Part shown: positions 1 through 12,572 of the stretch, in pieces
Numbering within the stretch: position 1 is the stretch's first letter
Layout: each line of letters begins with the position of its first letter
DNA from: Daphnia pulex
Taxonomy: Eukaryota > Arthropoda > Branchiopoda > Diplostraca > Daphniidae
Reading direction: 5' to 3'
DNA length: 64,000 bases
NCBI RefSeq assembly: GCF_021134715.1
Contig: NC_060026.1
Location: 8,609,001 to 8,673,000, forward strand
The notes under the pieces: model-generated
What the model was told of the DNA's origin: nothing
The model's input: only the letters and a program-made list of their open reading frames with translations
The model's database searches: none
Translations under genes and position numbers: made by a program

Positions 1-537
1 ATGAACGGGTAGAGCTAGGAAGACGCGGAAAACTCTGAAATGAAGAATTTCGCAAGCTTAATAGAAGTCTTTATTTTCAGATATTTCACGTCATATTTAA
101 TCTAGTCAATTGTGAATTGAAAACGGTTTTTATTTTATTGTCCGTGTTTGTCCTTTTCTTCCCCTCCCCCATTCCACCAACGCCGAGTTGTCGCCCCCTC
201 ATAAGCGCACGATTTCTCTGTTTATCAGAGAATAAGGCGCGCAGGGTGGAAATGGGGGGGGGGGGGAGAAAGGGACTAGAACGGACAATGACTGGACAAA
301 CTGAACAAAACGACTGGTACAGCCCACGCGCTATTGGAAGGGATGATAACATTATCCCGCATCATGGTTTGGGTCTGATCGTTAATCAACTCACGGTCTC
401 GTTACGCACTAGCATATGATAGACGGGTAAATGGTTCCAAGTATCAATTATGTGTTTAATTACGTAAGAACGACCCAGCTCATGCGGTGAAACAACGCAA
501 ATATTGATTCAACAACGCAATCGTCCTTTCCCGATCC

Positions 538-2110
538 TCATCTCCCTAGATCTTTATTGATCTGACTCGCGAATGGTAACGACGGTTCGGTGAGGAAAGC
601 AGCGGAACCACTATCAGGGTTTTCATCTAGCACTTGATCTATAGACAGGATTTTTCGAACGATCATACCCGCTGGAATAATTGGGTAGACGAAGAGAAAT
701 TGGTCAAGGGAAAACGATAAGTTCAACCAGTTAAACACGATGGTAGAAAGAGTCACACAATGAAGACCCCCTTATCCGCCATAACTTTCAGTGGTGGTTC
801 TACCATTATGGCCTGGATTTTCCCGCCCATCTGTGGAACGACTACATCGACCTGCATCATGGAAAACACCAGGATGCTTAGAGTGTCATAATTCACAATG
901 TAGCCCGCCTTTTCCCGTTGACTCTTTTCGCTAGTCGTGGTCGTTTTCGTGAAGTACCCAACCCCGGCTTCATTGTATTCGACCGAGAAGCATCTAAAAT
1001 ACGACAAAGCGTCATTTCCCAGCAACAAATCAAACCCATTCATTTCTCTCACCGCAACCAAGACCCAAATCAAACGCCCTTTCACATGGATCTTCAACTT
1101 GACCATTCCGCTCGGTTTCAACGTCTTCCCATCCATAAGCAATAATCGAGGCCCTTGCCATTCTTTATAATGTTCAATCCCCAACGCTCGGCAAAATTTG
1201 GGAGAAATTGACGAAGTTCCGGATCCCATATCGATAATGGCTTTAACACTCTGCCCCTGGCAATTAACTTGTTTAAGAATAAGACGAGGAGAATCAGTTT
1301 GGGGAAAATTTCAGACAACGGTGGCACGCTTCCCCCTTGCCACTGGTTCTAGTTTGACTGGCGAGCAGGGGAATTAGTCGGCTTTTGGGACGAATCTTTC
1401 GGTTCTTGTTTGTTTAAGGACCCACCATCCTGTTTTCGTTTGGGAAAATGGCGCCAAAATTTCCAAGAATCACCGCAATTGAAACATCCTTTCCCTTTTG
1501 GACAATTATTCGCGATGTTCCCTGGATTCCCACAATTTTTACATATAGGTTGCCCGTCAATTGTCCTTCTACTTGATCTCGATTTTCCCATTGTGAATTT
1601 CGTCCTTTTTCTGGTTTCCGCATTCTTGGATTGAATCCAGATCCCCCGACAGTTGCCATCGCACGCGTTGCCTGCTCCAATTTACGAACAATTGGACCCC
1701 TATCTCTTTTATGCCTCATCCCGTACGAATTTTCGATTTTCTCCTTTGTGTTTACGGGTGGCGCAAGGGTGATTTTGTTTACAGGGATGGATCACTCCTC
1801 AGTCAGTGAGGCCTGGCAATGAGTTTGTAGACGCCGAAATAGCTTGTTGGTGGTTAACTGATCCATTTGGGAAACACTCTTTGTATTAACGCCGGTTCCA
1901 TATTTTGAAAAATGAATTGTATTTTACGCTCTTCGGTCATCCCCGGGTTGACTCTAGAGCAAAGATAGATCATGCCCTAACAGTATGACATGACCGGCTC
2001 ATCGAGTTTCTGTTTTCTCACTCGCAATCGGGATTCCAGTTCCTTCGTAAAGTTGTGATGCAGAAACGCTGCTTGCAAAGCTGTTTCCCCTTTTTTTTCA
2101 AAACCCTTTC
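538..2110 (-). pseudogene. Ty3/Gypsy-type LTR retrotransposon gag-protease fragment
   Basis: Read right to left, this contains a retrotransposon Gag domain (about 2110-1790, ELESRLRVRKQK), two CCHC-like zinc knuckles (about 1540-1440) and a retropepsin-like domain (about 1300-760, SVKAIIDMGSGTSS and FDLLLGNDAL). A protease-RT linker follows (to about 538, ending near INKDLGR). No reverse transcriptase follows, so pol is truncated. The catalytic D-T/S-G triad reads DMG, and the first knuckle has Asn in place of His. The second knuckle also lacks His and the last Cys. Stops and frame changes separate the domains, so this is a dead fragment. The other block A copy shares the DMG change, so it predates the duplication. 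Confidence 0.82.
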
Positions 2111-4180
2111 AACACCAGAAAAAAAGTCTTATTTGACCTACATTAAAGAATTATTATTAAAAATTTAATCGTTAATATGACAGTGGCAAGGTTTTTACGT
2201 TTTGGCGTGGAATGTACCTTCTTCAAATATAGTCCGTGCTCAGTCAAGAGCATTGAGATTGGTATTACGCCTGCACGGGACTTGGGAATCTCTCTCGCAT
2301 ACTTCTGATAGGTTGCGAATTTTTAAACCCTTTATCAACCTTTTACTGATTTGGAGATTGCGGTCTTAATGGTGGAGTTCAAAACGATCCGCTCTAAGGT
2401 TCAAAATTTCTCGGACGCAAACGGGCCAGTATGGCTAACGCCAGCTTTCAGCCTGCTAATCCCGCCACTGTCAGCAGCACTCTGGTGTAGTCGACTTTAC
2501 AGCAGAGGGGAATCGAGTTTTAGAGATTCGTCTAAAATTCCGGTTAACCTCGAGATCATTTCCAAAGTTAGCATTGTTCCCATTTTAAGAAGATAACGTT
2601 ATAATTTATGCATGCAAATCCGGTGTACGGACCGTTTTATAGGTGATCCTATGTCCATCTATTATTGCCAAGCCATTTTTTGTCCCATGAGTTCGCATTT
2701 TGTCTTATGAATCGCATTTCGCTGATACAAATAAACCACATAAAAAAGTGTAAGTTAAAAAAGTGTCTTAGTTTATTTTGGGTTATTACCCTTTTAGTAC
2801 ATTTTTTGCGTTTTTTTACGTTTCAACATTTTATTCTGAAAATTACCATTTTTTACTTGTGCAACGTTTATTCAAATCCATAAACAGGACTTTTAGAACT
2901 TAAAATGAAAACTCTCTCCTCTACATAAATCATTATTAAACCACTGAAAATCGCAATACTAGTAGTGAGAAGAAAAAAAATGACATAGATCAGTTTTCCA
3001 GAATTGATTTCCCTCTTTTCTCTTATAAGGAAATATTTGAAAAAATACCTCAGACAACATCACTAGTTTTTGAAACTTGTATTTCCTGCAATATCTATAT
3101 TTAAAAACGTACTTTATTATTGACCTATGGATGTCACTGTGCAGTGTTCATGCCTGTTTTTTTTCTTTCGTTTGCAGGAGGGATTACCAGGAACAAGAAG
3201 ACCCACCTAATCAGTACTGGCTGCTACTTTCTTGATGCATGTCTAGCTACGAGGCTGTTATAAGGGAGCAATATTTTTTGACACATTTAAATTGATGTCA
3301 TCTAGATTTCATAATTCTCACTATAGTGAGCTCTTAGTACTCTTCGTTTTCATGTGTCTTATACTTTCTTTTTAAATTTAAGAAAATGAAAATATTCATT
3401 ATAGCTCTAAATCCATAATGTTTTCAACCATTCTTCAAAGTTATTTAATCAAAATTCCAATGATCTTTTGTCAAAGCGCCATTTTAATATCAACAAAACT
3501 ATTTTTAAGTAAAGAATGAAATGTGATCAACATTGCAATGTTTAATGCTAGATTTCTATGGTTTTACATTTTTGGCTATAATTGTTGCAAAATATTTTTA
3601 TCCCTGATTTTCCATTTCCATTAATTGTTCTTCAGTACTATCTGGTATTCCACATCAACATTTCGTTACCTGTTCTGGTAAGTCAATATAACTAAAGTAA
3701 AGTAGCTGCTATGTACATAACAAAAAAACCGCAATACTTTGTATGGTTGTAACGAAAACTGGATTCATTGCTTGTCTTTGAACTGCTCCTTTCTTCCCAC
3801 CCAAGACGGACATTTTGTGACCTAATCTAACAGTAATGTGTGTAAACATTAAAAATTTTAATAATGCAACTTTTTTTCTGTGGCAAAAAAATTGAAGTTT
3901 TCGTTTATAAAAGGAAAGTAAGTTTTCTGTGACTATTGTTATTTTGTATTGTCTGTCTAATGACTTATTTTTTTAGATTAAACAAATTTGTTTTTTTACT
4001 CAACCTTACAATCTATTTTGGTCGTTGGGGGAAAAAGCTGACGACAAGTTATGTAATTTACACACAAGTAATTAAGTATTGAAGTACAAGTATTGAAATT
4101 TAATGTATTTTAATTTCATAATTCTCATACGGATGTTGAGTGACTGAAAAAATAAAAAATTGATTATTTTAGACTGAATT
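2111..4180. other. AT-rich stretch without recognisable gene
   Basis: I see no conserved coding motif on either strand. The part nearest 2111-2480 may be remnant upstream Gypsy gag sequence on the minus strand, but I could not match it. The segment around 3500-3845 reappears in inverted, more diverged form at 43755-45722, so it is part of an older repeat. Confidence 0.5.
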
Positions 4181-4182
4181 AC

Positions 4183-4421
4183 CCTCCCTCTGCATTCTGT
4201 TCCTTTTCTTCCTTGATGTGAACTTCTTCTATGTATTCTCCCAAACTTTCTTTTTCTCCCTCGCTTGACTCTCCCATGTTTATTTCTTCCTCTTCTCCCT
4301 TGGTCTCCCAGCTCCAGTATTTCCAATCACTGGCTTCACTTTCTTCGTAATTCAATTTTCAAAGCCAGTTGGTCTTCCCGTTCCATTTTTGAGGAATTTC
4401 TTCTAGTTCTGGAAGTACTTC
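4183..4421 (-). pseudogene. Acidic exon-like fragment with an in-frame stop
   Basis: On the minus strand a good acceptor (tatttttag) at 4422 opens a frame beginning EVLPELEEIPQKW, and a GT donor follows 4183. The frame is strongly Glu-rich (GEEEEINMGE, KEEKEQNAEGG) with Trp-rich spots (DWKYWSWE). It is broken by one TGA at 4359-4361. A second short Lys-rich frame lies upstream at about 4615-4526 and could be another exon. I do not recognise the protein. Both block A copies carry the same stop. Confidence 0.35.
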
Positions 4422-7207
4422 CTAAAAATATTAAGAACATTAAAGATTACAATTTAAAATGGACCGGAAATGATTGAATTTTTAATGTAAAAAAACGTGC
4501 AAACATAAAAAAAACATTTAAAAATTCATTGCAACATCTCCTTTTCCTTTCCCTCCATCTTTGCCAAATGCCCCTTTACCTGCGACAACGGCTTTATAGC
4601 GACAGCCTTATCCGCTAAAAGAATAATTATGGAAATTAAAAAATTTAACAACAAATGAAAACCAATACAACGACGATAAGTTGAGGAAAATGCACACCAA
4701 CGTAAATCAGTAAGTTTGCGTATCAAACATTAGGAAAACATTTTTATTTTTTCTTCAAAAATTTCCCTCGACATTCGCTCTCACTCTAACCAGTCCACAC
4801 GAATTTTTTTTTGTTTTCAAATTCCTTCAGATTATACACAAATGCAATTTATCATCAACATTTCTAATTAGAAATAAACGTTTCAAACAGATGAACCTCG
4901 ATCTTGAACAACAAACGAGCTGAATCAGCTGATATTTCTTGCTGTTTAAGAGGCCTACAAAAATTTCACGAAAAATGTTATGTCACGATATAACGTGAAG
5001 GCATAACATACTATCGGACATAACATCGACATAACATGGAGACCGAAAGACAATAAGAAAAATAGCGGCGTACTGGCGAGGCTTGGCCAGTCGGGATGGG
5101 GTGAGGCTTTAGAAGTGCTGAGGAGGGAAGTTGAGGCGCTAGGCTTGCTGGGAGAGACGGGGAGGTCTCTTTGGTTGAGGGTTTTATGTGGGGGAAAAGT
5201 CCGCCAATTAAACACAAAAATTGATCTTTTCCCCCAAAATATAGAAAATAAATTAGGTAGGAATAACTAACCATACGATGATTCGGTTTTTCGCCTCTTC
5301 GTACATGAGGTGTGAAACGCTATAGATATAAACGATATCTGAATATCTACAAGATACCAAAATAAATCTTTGTCCTGTTATCAACGATATCTAAATAGCA
5401 TGGCTACAAGATATATTTTTAATATAAACTATTTCTCAGCAAACAGCTGTCAAACACACAAGCAAGGTTTTTTTCTCAATAAATTAATAATGGTTGAATT
5501 TTATATTTTTCTGGAAATAACAAATAATTTAATTACTTGCGTTTAAAATTACACCTTACGACAGCACATTGCAACTTAAGTTTAAATTAATAAATAGTCA
5601 TCGCCCGTATCACTATACTTCTGAGCTGCCGCTCGTTGAATAGCAGATGACGGGCCTTTTGACATTTCTGAGATGTTCCACGATTTTCACATGGTTTTTT
5701 ATGCTTTTGAACTGCTTGTGTGAAGTTACTTCGACTGAAAAACAACAGAGGTTAAATTAGTTACATACCACTAACACAAATATTTTTCTCAACAGGCCTT
5801 GATGGCGTTGCAGTCCACGATCCTTCGTTTTTCTCTACTTTTAACCCGTTTGTCCTTTCTTCCAAAGGCAATTCAGATCGTAAATCTGAACCACTCTCTT
5901 TTTATGTAATCTCTTCGAAGTCCAATAAACTTTTTAGTGGAAGAAGTAAGAGGCTATAGTATTCCTTAATGTCATCGTTATCACTTTGGAAAGTCACTTA
6001 GATGACTTTTAAGAGAAATGAAAGGTTCTCATTAATTCTCGCGTGAAGTGGCTACTCGCCACATTCGCTTTTACTTTTGGAGCGCATCCATCCGCGTATC
6101 ATCTTTTTCTCCATTAAAGAAGGATATGGTGACGTTTAGGGGTTTATTTTGAATTGTTGTTTTTCTTGGTCTCCATTTGATCCAATCATTGACCTTCAAT
6201 CAAGTCTTCCTTCTCAATTTCAGAATTCTTCGATTGCTGGTCAGAATCCTTGTCAGAATCTTCTATATTTTTTCTATCGTCTTCATCAACTTTGCTAAGG
6301 AATTTAACCTCAGCATTGTTTTTTTAGTACATTTTCCTCCTTGTCCTTCAGAAATCACGGATAATTGTTTTACGAGTTATTATAAAATTGTAGAATTTTA
6401 AAAGATAAGTATATAGGGCCTATACCAGATTGTTTTCTTTAACCTGTTATCCATCCTCTGTCAAATCAATTAATTTCTTCGAAGCCTTGTCGGAATCATC
6501 CTAGCTTCTCCTTATCTGCTAAGTAAATTTCAAACAACAATAAGAACGGTGTTTTCCATAATTAAATTTGTTTTATGTGTTAAATTACCTCTGATGTTCT
6601 TTTTGTAAAATGTCGCTTCTGAATGTGATCAGTAAAATTCGTTTTCCAGTATCAATTGGTCCGAAAAGAACCGTAAAAATGATTTGCAAGGTAAGCAGTG
6701 ATGTCGACCTTGGATGATATCACAAAATTCTCAATAGATAACTTTATCCAACTTTCTAGTGCATCGATCATTTACGCAACTGGATATAGTTCTAATACTA
6801 TAAACGTCTACTAGGGTAGAGTGGGTTGAGTTGGGTTACTGTTGTTTTAGGTTTTCTCCACAAAAGTTAGTGATTTTTAAAAAATAAAAAACCTGTGTTA
6901 TTTCCTGTATAAAAAAATGATTGAAAATTTGAAAATAGAAGGAATGATTTCAAATCTGTGTACCCATGTTGCACAATATGTTAAATTTATATCATTTTTC
7001 TATCGGTTTGATTTTCAAATTTCAAATTAATGCCAACATATTATACATTGATTTTATTTTGACTTTGATATGATATCAAATGTGAAACATAATTTTTTTT
7101 GTGTCAAAAATTTCTCAATTTGATTTCAATTACTGACATAATTTTTACACAAAATATTTATATCAAATTGACAAGACGAATATAATGCATGAAATAATTT
7201 CATGCAT

Positions 7208-7250
7208 CAAATTTAATTACGAATTTCATTGAAATTCGTAATTAAATTTG
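7208..7250. repeat. Perfect 20-bp inverted repeat with 3-nt loop
   Basis: The arms 7208-7227 and 7231-7250 are exact reverse complements around ATT. A second smaller palindrome (atgcatgaaat/atttcatgcat) lies just left of it. Such hairpins are typical of cruciform-forming DNA or the centre of a small foldback element. Confidence 0.9.
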
Positions 7251-7295
7251 ATATTTCAATTAAATGTTAAAGTGATATGAAATTGACGTAAATTA

Positions 7296-7700
7296 GTGAT
7301 GTTGTATTGTCAATTTAACAACGAACATTAATAGATGTTAAGTTGATGATGTCAAACCTCAAAACTATGCTACATTTATACCAATATTTGAAGGCGAAAT
7401 TTAAAAATAAAATTAACCAACAAATTGACATCGAATTCCTAGTGAAATTTGTTTTATAAATTATAATGTCTTATTAATATTGATTTGAGGCAAATTGTTG
7501 ATGTAATATTGTCGATTGAACAAAAAAGTATGTTAATTTTATGTCAAAACAATGCTAAATTTTGCCTATATTTTCGAGAGACTTTTAAACAAACATTTTA
7601 CATCAAATTGGGGTTAAATTTGTAGCAAAATTTAATTTTGAAATTATAATATCAAATTGAAAATAAGTAGATGTCAATTTTTGATGTTATATTGCCAACT
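7296..7700. repeat. Degenerate tandem repeat, unit about 185-205 bp
   Basis: The phrase gatgttRtattgtcaattt recurs at about 7296, 7500 and 7682, each followed by similar text (atgtcaaaac..aatgctaaattt). The copies are clearly diverged, so the array is old. It may belong to a satellite-like or non-autonomous element that includes the hairpin at 7208-7250. Confidence 0.6.
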
Positions 7701-7949
7701 TAAAGAGAAAAATTGTATGTAAGATGTCCAAACAGGGCTCGTCAGGCAATGTTTTATTTTTCCGTTTTACCTGAGATGAGAAAGCTGAAGCCCTAATAAA
7801 TAGAGCAAAGAGCAAAAAAAAAAAAAATGAAAAGCGAAAGCACTGAAAATAAAAGTGTTTTATGTTTAACATGTGGTTATTTTCAATAAATGCAGGTAGT
7901 GATACATGTTTAAGACTGCACAGGTTCGGTTTAGGTTCAGTTTTATCAG

Positions 7950-8037
7950 TTTTTAGTTAGGATAGGTTACGTTACGTTACGTTACAATAGGTTAGTTTAG
8001 GTAAGGTAAGTTAGGTTATGTAAAATAGGTTAAGTTA
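7950..8037. repeat. Degenerate TTAGG/TTACG-rich tract
   Basis: Several taggtta, gttaggtta and gttac units are clustered, including three tandem gttac. They resemble the arthropod telomere unit TTAGG but are irregular. An interstitial telomere-like relic is possible, and a simple minisatellite is equally likely. Confidence 0.4.
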
Positions 8038-8649
8038 GAACTGTACCGATACCGTACTGAAGAAAACCGAGAGCATACCGTTCATAAAAAAACGTTCAAA
8101 CCGAATCGTGGATAAATGAACCAAAATATATTAAAGAAAAACACGAAAACAACTATATCTCGATGTACTGATTCAGGAAATTTATTCAGTCAAATATTCT
8201 TTTAATTCCAAAGATATCTTGACAGTTTCAGGCTTCATTGTAGAGCAATTTGGAACTTCATTGTAGGTATCTCAACTGGAACACTTGATCAAGGGGAAAA
8301 AATAGGAAAGAAAAAGTTATGAAGCACCACCTTCCATCACAACCGTCCAAGACATTTTCTAAGTCATAACTGACAGTATCTTCCGACAAATCACTATCGA
8401 GTTCTTTCATACCGTGTGTGGGTGAAGCAATTTGACTTCTTCCCTAAATTTGATGATAGAGTCTTTCTACTATGCTATTGCTTGACTTAACAAGAGAGGC
8501 TGACTTCTGCTTCTGGTTTGTAATATTTCCACGTATTTCCATCCATTTAGAACCTCTTCTTCAATAAAATCGGTGAGGTAAACAGATTCCTGAAAATATT
8601 TTAATTTGAAACGCGGAACTATAACTATGGAAATAGAATATATATTGGT

Positions 8650-8796
8650 GACAGATTGGCGAGGTTATGATATTTATGAATTTTGTTCCTTGCTGCCAGA
8701 TAGGCTTTTCGAATTTTGTCTGGCAATACCCCTGTCAGGGTTATTCCAGTTTCATTGATTCTGCCATAATGTGGCACACAACAATTATTCATATCT
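8650..8796 (-). other. Exon-like open frame, unidentified
   Basis: On the minus strand, ctttcttgtag-like acceptor sequence precedes a frame starting MNNCCVPHYGRINETG and running to about 8625. The CCVPHYG start is faintly like the first Cys of a THAP domain, but the rest of that motif is not visible. No function assigned. Confidence 0.25.
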
Positions 8797-9804
8797 ACAA
8801 GAAATAAATTAAAAACAAAAAGAACTTGGTATAATTTAAGTAATTCCGCATTGCTCATGCATTCAGTTGCTTCTTTAGAGTTCCAAACTTAAGTTTAAAT
8901 GATTCTATAATCAAGTAAAAACTTTAAAATTTGATTTTACCTTTTACGAAAAACAAAGTTATTCTATATTTTATTGCAACCTGATTATGGTTTTTTATTG
9001 ATATTTACCTTTTAGAAATGTCAAAGAACTTCAGAATGTTTATGAAAGCATCACTTATATTAAATGCCCTATGTGGCACATCCATAAAATGAAAATATAG
9101 ACCTAATTTTTTAGTTTCCAATCGATAGAGAATAGCTCATTTTTGAAATATAGGTACGGAAGAATGAATTAGTTGAAATATAAATATAAAATTTCTGTGT
9201 CTTTATGATCCAACAATCTTTTTATGGTGGTCTCTCCTTCTCGGTCATTTGTAATGACAGGGACGATTGAAACTAATTTGTCACGGTGATATTGAATTAT
9301 CAGTAAATAGAGAGCAGACGTCATAAATATTCGCTCAATCTGTTTTTTTAATGATCAATCCCTTTTTACCCTTTTCAGCCTAGATAGTTTTAAAGTTAGA
9401 CTACTTCAAAATAAGAATTGGTTATATGCTAGTTTTGTATTTACCTGCTTGAATTGTATAGATATTAGTTATATACGCGAATTTACAAATTCATTACCAG
9501 TTCAAAGCAACATATTGGTACCTTTCAATTTTACCGCTTTATGTTGAAGGATTTGGACAGCCTGTCTTTTTTCATTCATAATTTTTCTTTTTTTTGGGGG
9601 GGGGAAGACATGACCAGTGCCTATTGCTCCTATTTCTTTCTTCCCACCATTGCTTTCTTCCTAGCCCCCCCCTCAAAAAAAAAAAAAAAAAAAAATAGGA
9701 CGAAAAAGCCTAACATAGTTCCCGCATGACTGATAGGTGGCGTTTATGTTGTTCGGATTGTTTTGGACGGTACTGTACCTCCGGGAGTTGATGGGCCTCC
9801 TTAC

Positions 9805-9927
9805 CTAGCGAATCTTGCGGTGCAGTTGCAGTGCCACTTCACATTTCTCTGGGTTGTCCTCAGACCAATTTTGAGCAACGAACGAGTTTTTGAGTTCGTC
9901 GGCACGGCTGTTGGATTATCCAGCTTC
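9805..9927 (-). other. Exon-like 41-codon frame in block B
   Basis: The minus strand has acceptor ttctttccag and donor gtaagg around an open frame of exactly 41 codons (SLLKIGLRTTQ, WHCNCTARFAR). It lies downstream of the RRM exons on the same strand and could be a later exon of that gene, but it does not resemble the usual sequence after RRM1. Unassigned. Confidence 0.3.
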
Positions 9928-10254
9928 CTGGAAAGAAGAATGGTCTAGCTGATGAAATTAATTAGTTTATTAGTTTTTTAAAATGTGATATACCTCAACT
10001 GAGCCATTAAGCCCTATGCATACGGCATCATTAAAGACAGTGGCTTCAATGAAACTGAACACTGAAAGATTTCCGAGTCGGGTTTCTGACGTCGTTTTCC
10101 CTTTCATGTTAAAGGTGATTTACGATAACGACCCAGTGGCTCGTCCCAGTAATTTATCTTTATCAAATTTCTAAACCCACCTAACAGTACAAAAAAAAAC
10201 AGTACCCTTCTTTAGTTTTCGACTGAGAATGAAAAATTCTGCTACACTGAACCT

Positions 10255-10700
10255 TTATAAATGTTTTTTCCTTTCCGGATTTGTTTATGGAACTGGTTCA
10301 ATATCAAGTATGTTTCTCCACCCCCCGTTCCTTTTGCCGTTAATCGGATGAACGCACAACCGCGGTTGAGATTCGTCGATGGGTTCATAGGCAGGCGAAA
10401 GCTCCACATGTATCCGATATCTTGTAATAGTGGCATAAGGTCGTCTTCCAACACGTTCAATGGAAGTTTTTCAACAAAAACCTGGTAGCAGAAATGATTA
10501 GAATGCTTACACACTACACAACTACTTATTTTACTTGAAACTTACTTCGCATTCACTTGAAGGACGAGGGCCTTTCCAGTTCAGTGGAGGTCCTCCAACT
10601 CTTCTTTTTTTTGGGCTCAATATGCACCACATAAGAGTAGATCACTTCTGCCGTGTTACCTTTTGACTTCTTCTGTGCACTTGTTTTTGTAGTGGCTGTC
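10255..10700 (-). pseudogene. RRM-protein gene fragment (hnRNP R/Q, RBM46/47, ACF group), block B copy 1
   Basis: Two minus-strand exons are visible. The first (about 10695-10546) encodes a Lys-rich stretch, then KKRRVGGPPLNWKGP and SSECE, with a gtaagt donor. The second starts at 10481 after ctgctaccag with VFVEKLPLNVLEDDLMPL and contains RNRG-like RNP1 text NRGCAFIRL. GGPP..W.GP..CEVFVGK.PRD..EDEL is the hallmark of the linker and first RRM of hnRNP R/Q, ACF and RBM47-type RNA-binding proteins. Only part of RRM1 is present, and RRM2 and RRM3 are absent. This copy has eight A in the run preceding RRV and is frameshifted there. The other copy has seven and is in frame. Confidence 0.75.
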
Positions 10701-10732
10701 GTGCTTCTGTGATCTCCAGTAGATTATTTATA

Positions 10733-12530
10733 TTATTCGTCGTTGTGATTATAACATTCAAAATTTAGATAGATTGATCTAAAAGTTGCATATGATAATT
10801 TGCAACCTTTTTAGTGCACCATTCACGTCATTGTTAGTTACGTGATATTTCTATTCGAACCTCTACGCTGATTTACTATTATCAAAATAGGTTAGCAATT
10901 TTATTTCCTTAATTGGACAAATGGGCTGTATTATTGCGTGATGTTATTACAAGCTGAATGAATGAGTCGAAATGCATTGTATCTCGTTCAGTTACTATTT
11001 CGAAATAATGAGTTACAGATTCATTCACTTGCTTCCGGATGATTCCACCTTAATAGTTTTAGTTGTTTTCCATATATTATGGAAGATTAATACCGACCGT
11101 CGGCATTGGCTTCGAAGATATGAAATTTTCCATTCATGTCGTACATTTTTACAGATGTATACCAATGCCGATCCTTAATCCAAATTTCTTTATGATGATA
11201 ATTCATGATGATGCAAAATTCTGCAGTTTAAACACGGATAGTACGTAACACTTAATAGCGAGACTGATATCACATTCTTTGTCATGTATATAACTCAGAG
11301 ATCATGTTGGTAAACTTACAACAATCAAACTGTTGCTCTACGCAGTACTTCTATTGCTCACGGAGCTCTCTTAATCTCATTTCAAGTCATTGTTCAATAT
11401 TCTAAAAAAAAAGACATCGCCAGCCAATATTTTTAGATAATGTAAATGTTTACAAGACTAATTGTCGTTTGTCGTATTGATACATACGATACAGAGTTAC
11501 AAACGACGGCAGCCGTATGCCCCGAAGTGAAATTTCTATCGAATCTCTACATTGATCGAATCTCTACACTGATTAAATTACTGTTAACAATATAGGTTAG
11601 CCATTTAATATTCTTTCTGGTTGTTAACGAACTGTATTATTGCGCAATGTTACTATCAGCTGAATGAATGAGACGACATGCATTGCAAATTATTCAATAA
11701 CCATTTTGAAGTAATGAGTTACAGATTCATTCACCCGCTTTTGAATGATCTTAACTTCTTAAGACTAGTTTTCTTTTTATTAGATTTAATAATGTTAATG
11801 ACCGACCATTTGAACTCGATTATTCTGTTTTGACTCAATATTCGATATTCAGTCTTGAATTAAGATGTCAAGTGTGGACAGAGAGTAATCTTGGTCAGAG
11901 TTAACAGTGGTTAAATAAATAAATAAAACTTTTCGACTTAAACATGGAGATGTCGGGACCCTTATTAGCGAGTCTGATATCACTCTTCTTGCCAAATTTT
12001 AAACGCAGAGATAATGTTGGATAGCTTACAGCAATCAAACTGTTGCTCTACGCAGGACTTGTATTGCTCTCGAAGCCCCCCTATACACTAATTTCAAATC
12101 TAATTTCAATTGTCCCAAATAATGACATCATTAGCCAATTTTCATTCGAATTCGTTGGCAAAGCTACTTCCAAGTTCCAATTGTCTAACTTGTTTTCACA
12201 AAAGGCCCAAGCCCCCAAGGATACAAAAAATTAGCTGACTGGTGTTCGAATTTTGTAGGTGTTTTAGCTCCTCTCGTTTAGTACGCAGATTTGCCCGGTA
12301 GTCGACACTCGTGTTTTGGTTTTTAGAGAAAAGGAGGAGTGGAAGAACAGCAAGTCAACGACCCATTCGTAACTTTATCCCGTTGATAATTATATCTTGT
12401 TAATAATCTGAGGGAATATATTATTCGTCGTTGTGAATATAATATTCAAAATTTAGATAGTTGATATACAAGTTTCGTTCAATAATTTGTAGTGCACCAT
12501 TCACGTCGTTGTTAGTTACGTAACGAGAAA
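10733..12530. repeat. Degenerate tandem repeat, period about 705-710 bp
   Basis: Landmarks recur in order. ttattcgtcgttgtga is at about 10734 and about 12420. gagttacagattcattcac is at about 11010 and about 11714. tagcgag.ctgatatcac is at about 11257 and about 11967. aatcaaactgttgctctacgc occurs in both units. The units differ at roughly one base in five or six, so the array is much older than the block B duplication. No coding potential seen. Confidence 0.7.
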
Positions 12531-12572
12531 AAGTCGGTTGCTGTTCCCTGCCAGGTTTTCCAGACTTTTCCG

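Larger units (their letters stand above)
1..5224. repeat. Block A, first copy (direct duplication of 38136-43360)
   Basis: This block matches 38136-43360 base for base with scattered single-base and homopolymer differences, for example tagacg versus tggacg near 690. The left edge is the window edge, so the true block may extend further left. The right edge is sharp: identity ends just after a shared ttga at 5221-5224. The block holds a Gypsy gag-protease relic, an acidic exon-like piece and AT-rich non-coding DNA. The low divergence implies a recent duplication or, less excitingly, an assembly duplicate. Confidence 0.95.
5225..8640. other. Unique AT-rich spacer between block A and block B
   Basis: No recognisable gene. 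A minus-strand acidic frame at about 6305-6165 (VDEDDRKNIEDSDKDSD) is exon-like but unidentified. The stretch contains a perfect AT-rich hairpin at 7208-7250, three diverged units of a roughly 190-bp repeat at 7296-7700 and a TTAGG-like tract near 7950-8037, listed separately. Confidence 0.5.
8941..12063. repeat. Block B, first copy (direct duplication of 33149-36265)
   Basis: Near-identical to 33149-36265, with small indels in homopolymer runs (for example the A-run near 9675) and sparse substitutions. Identity starts at cttttacgaa and stops after ttgta. The right break falls inside the second unit of the local 705-bp repeat, so the first copy keeps repeat sequence that the other lacks. Confidence 0.95.

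Noticed and set aside
117..419. 100-codon plus-strand frame at 117-419 and its block A copy
   Set aside because: It crosses a G-run and low-complexity sequence and has no conserved motif. It is kept only because the block is duplicated.
4955..5274. Ser/Pro-rich frame at the end of block A as a gene
   Set aside because: It has no conserved motif, no splice context and biased composition.
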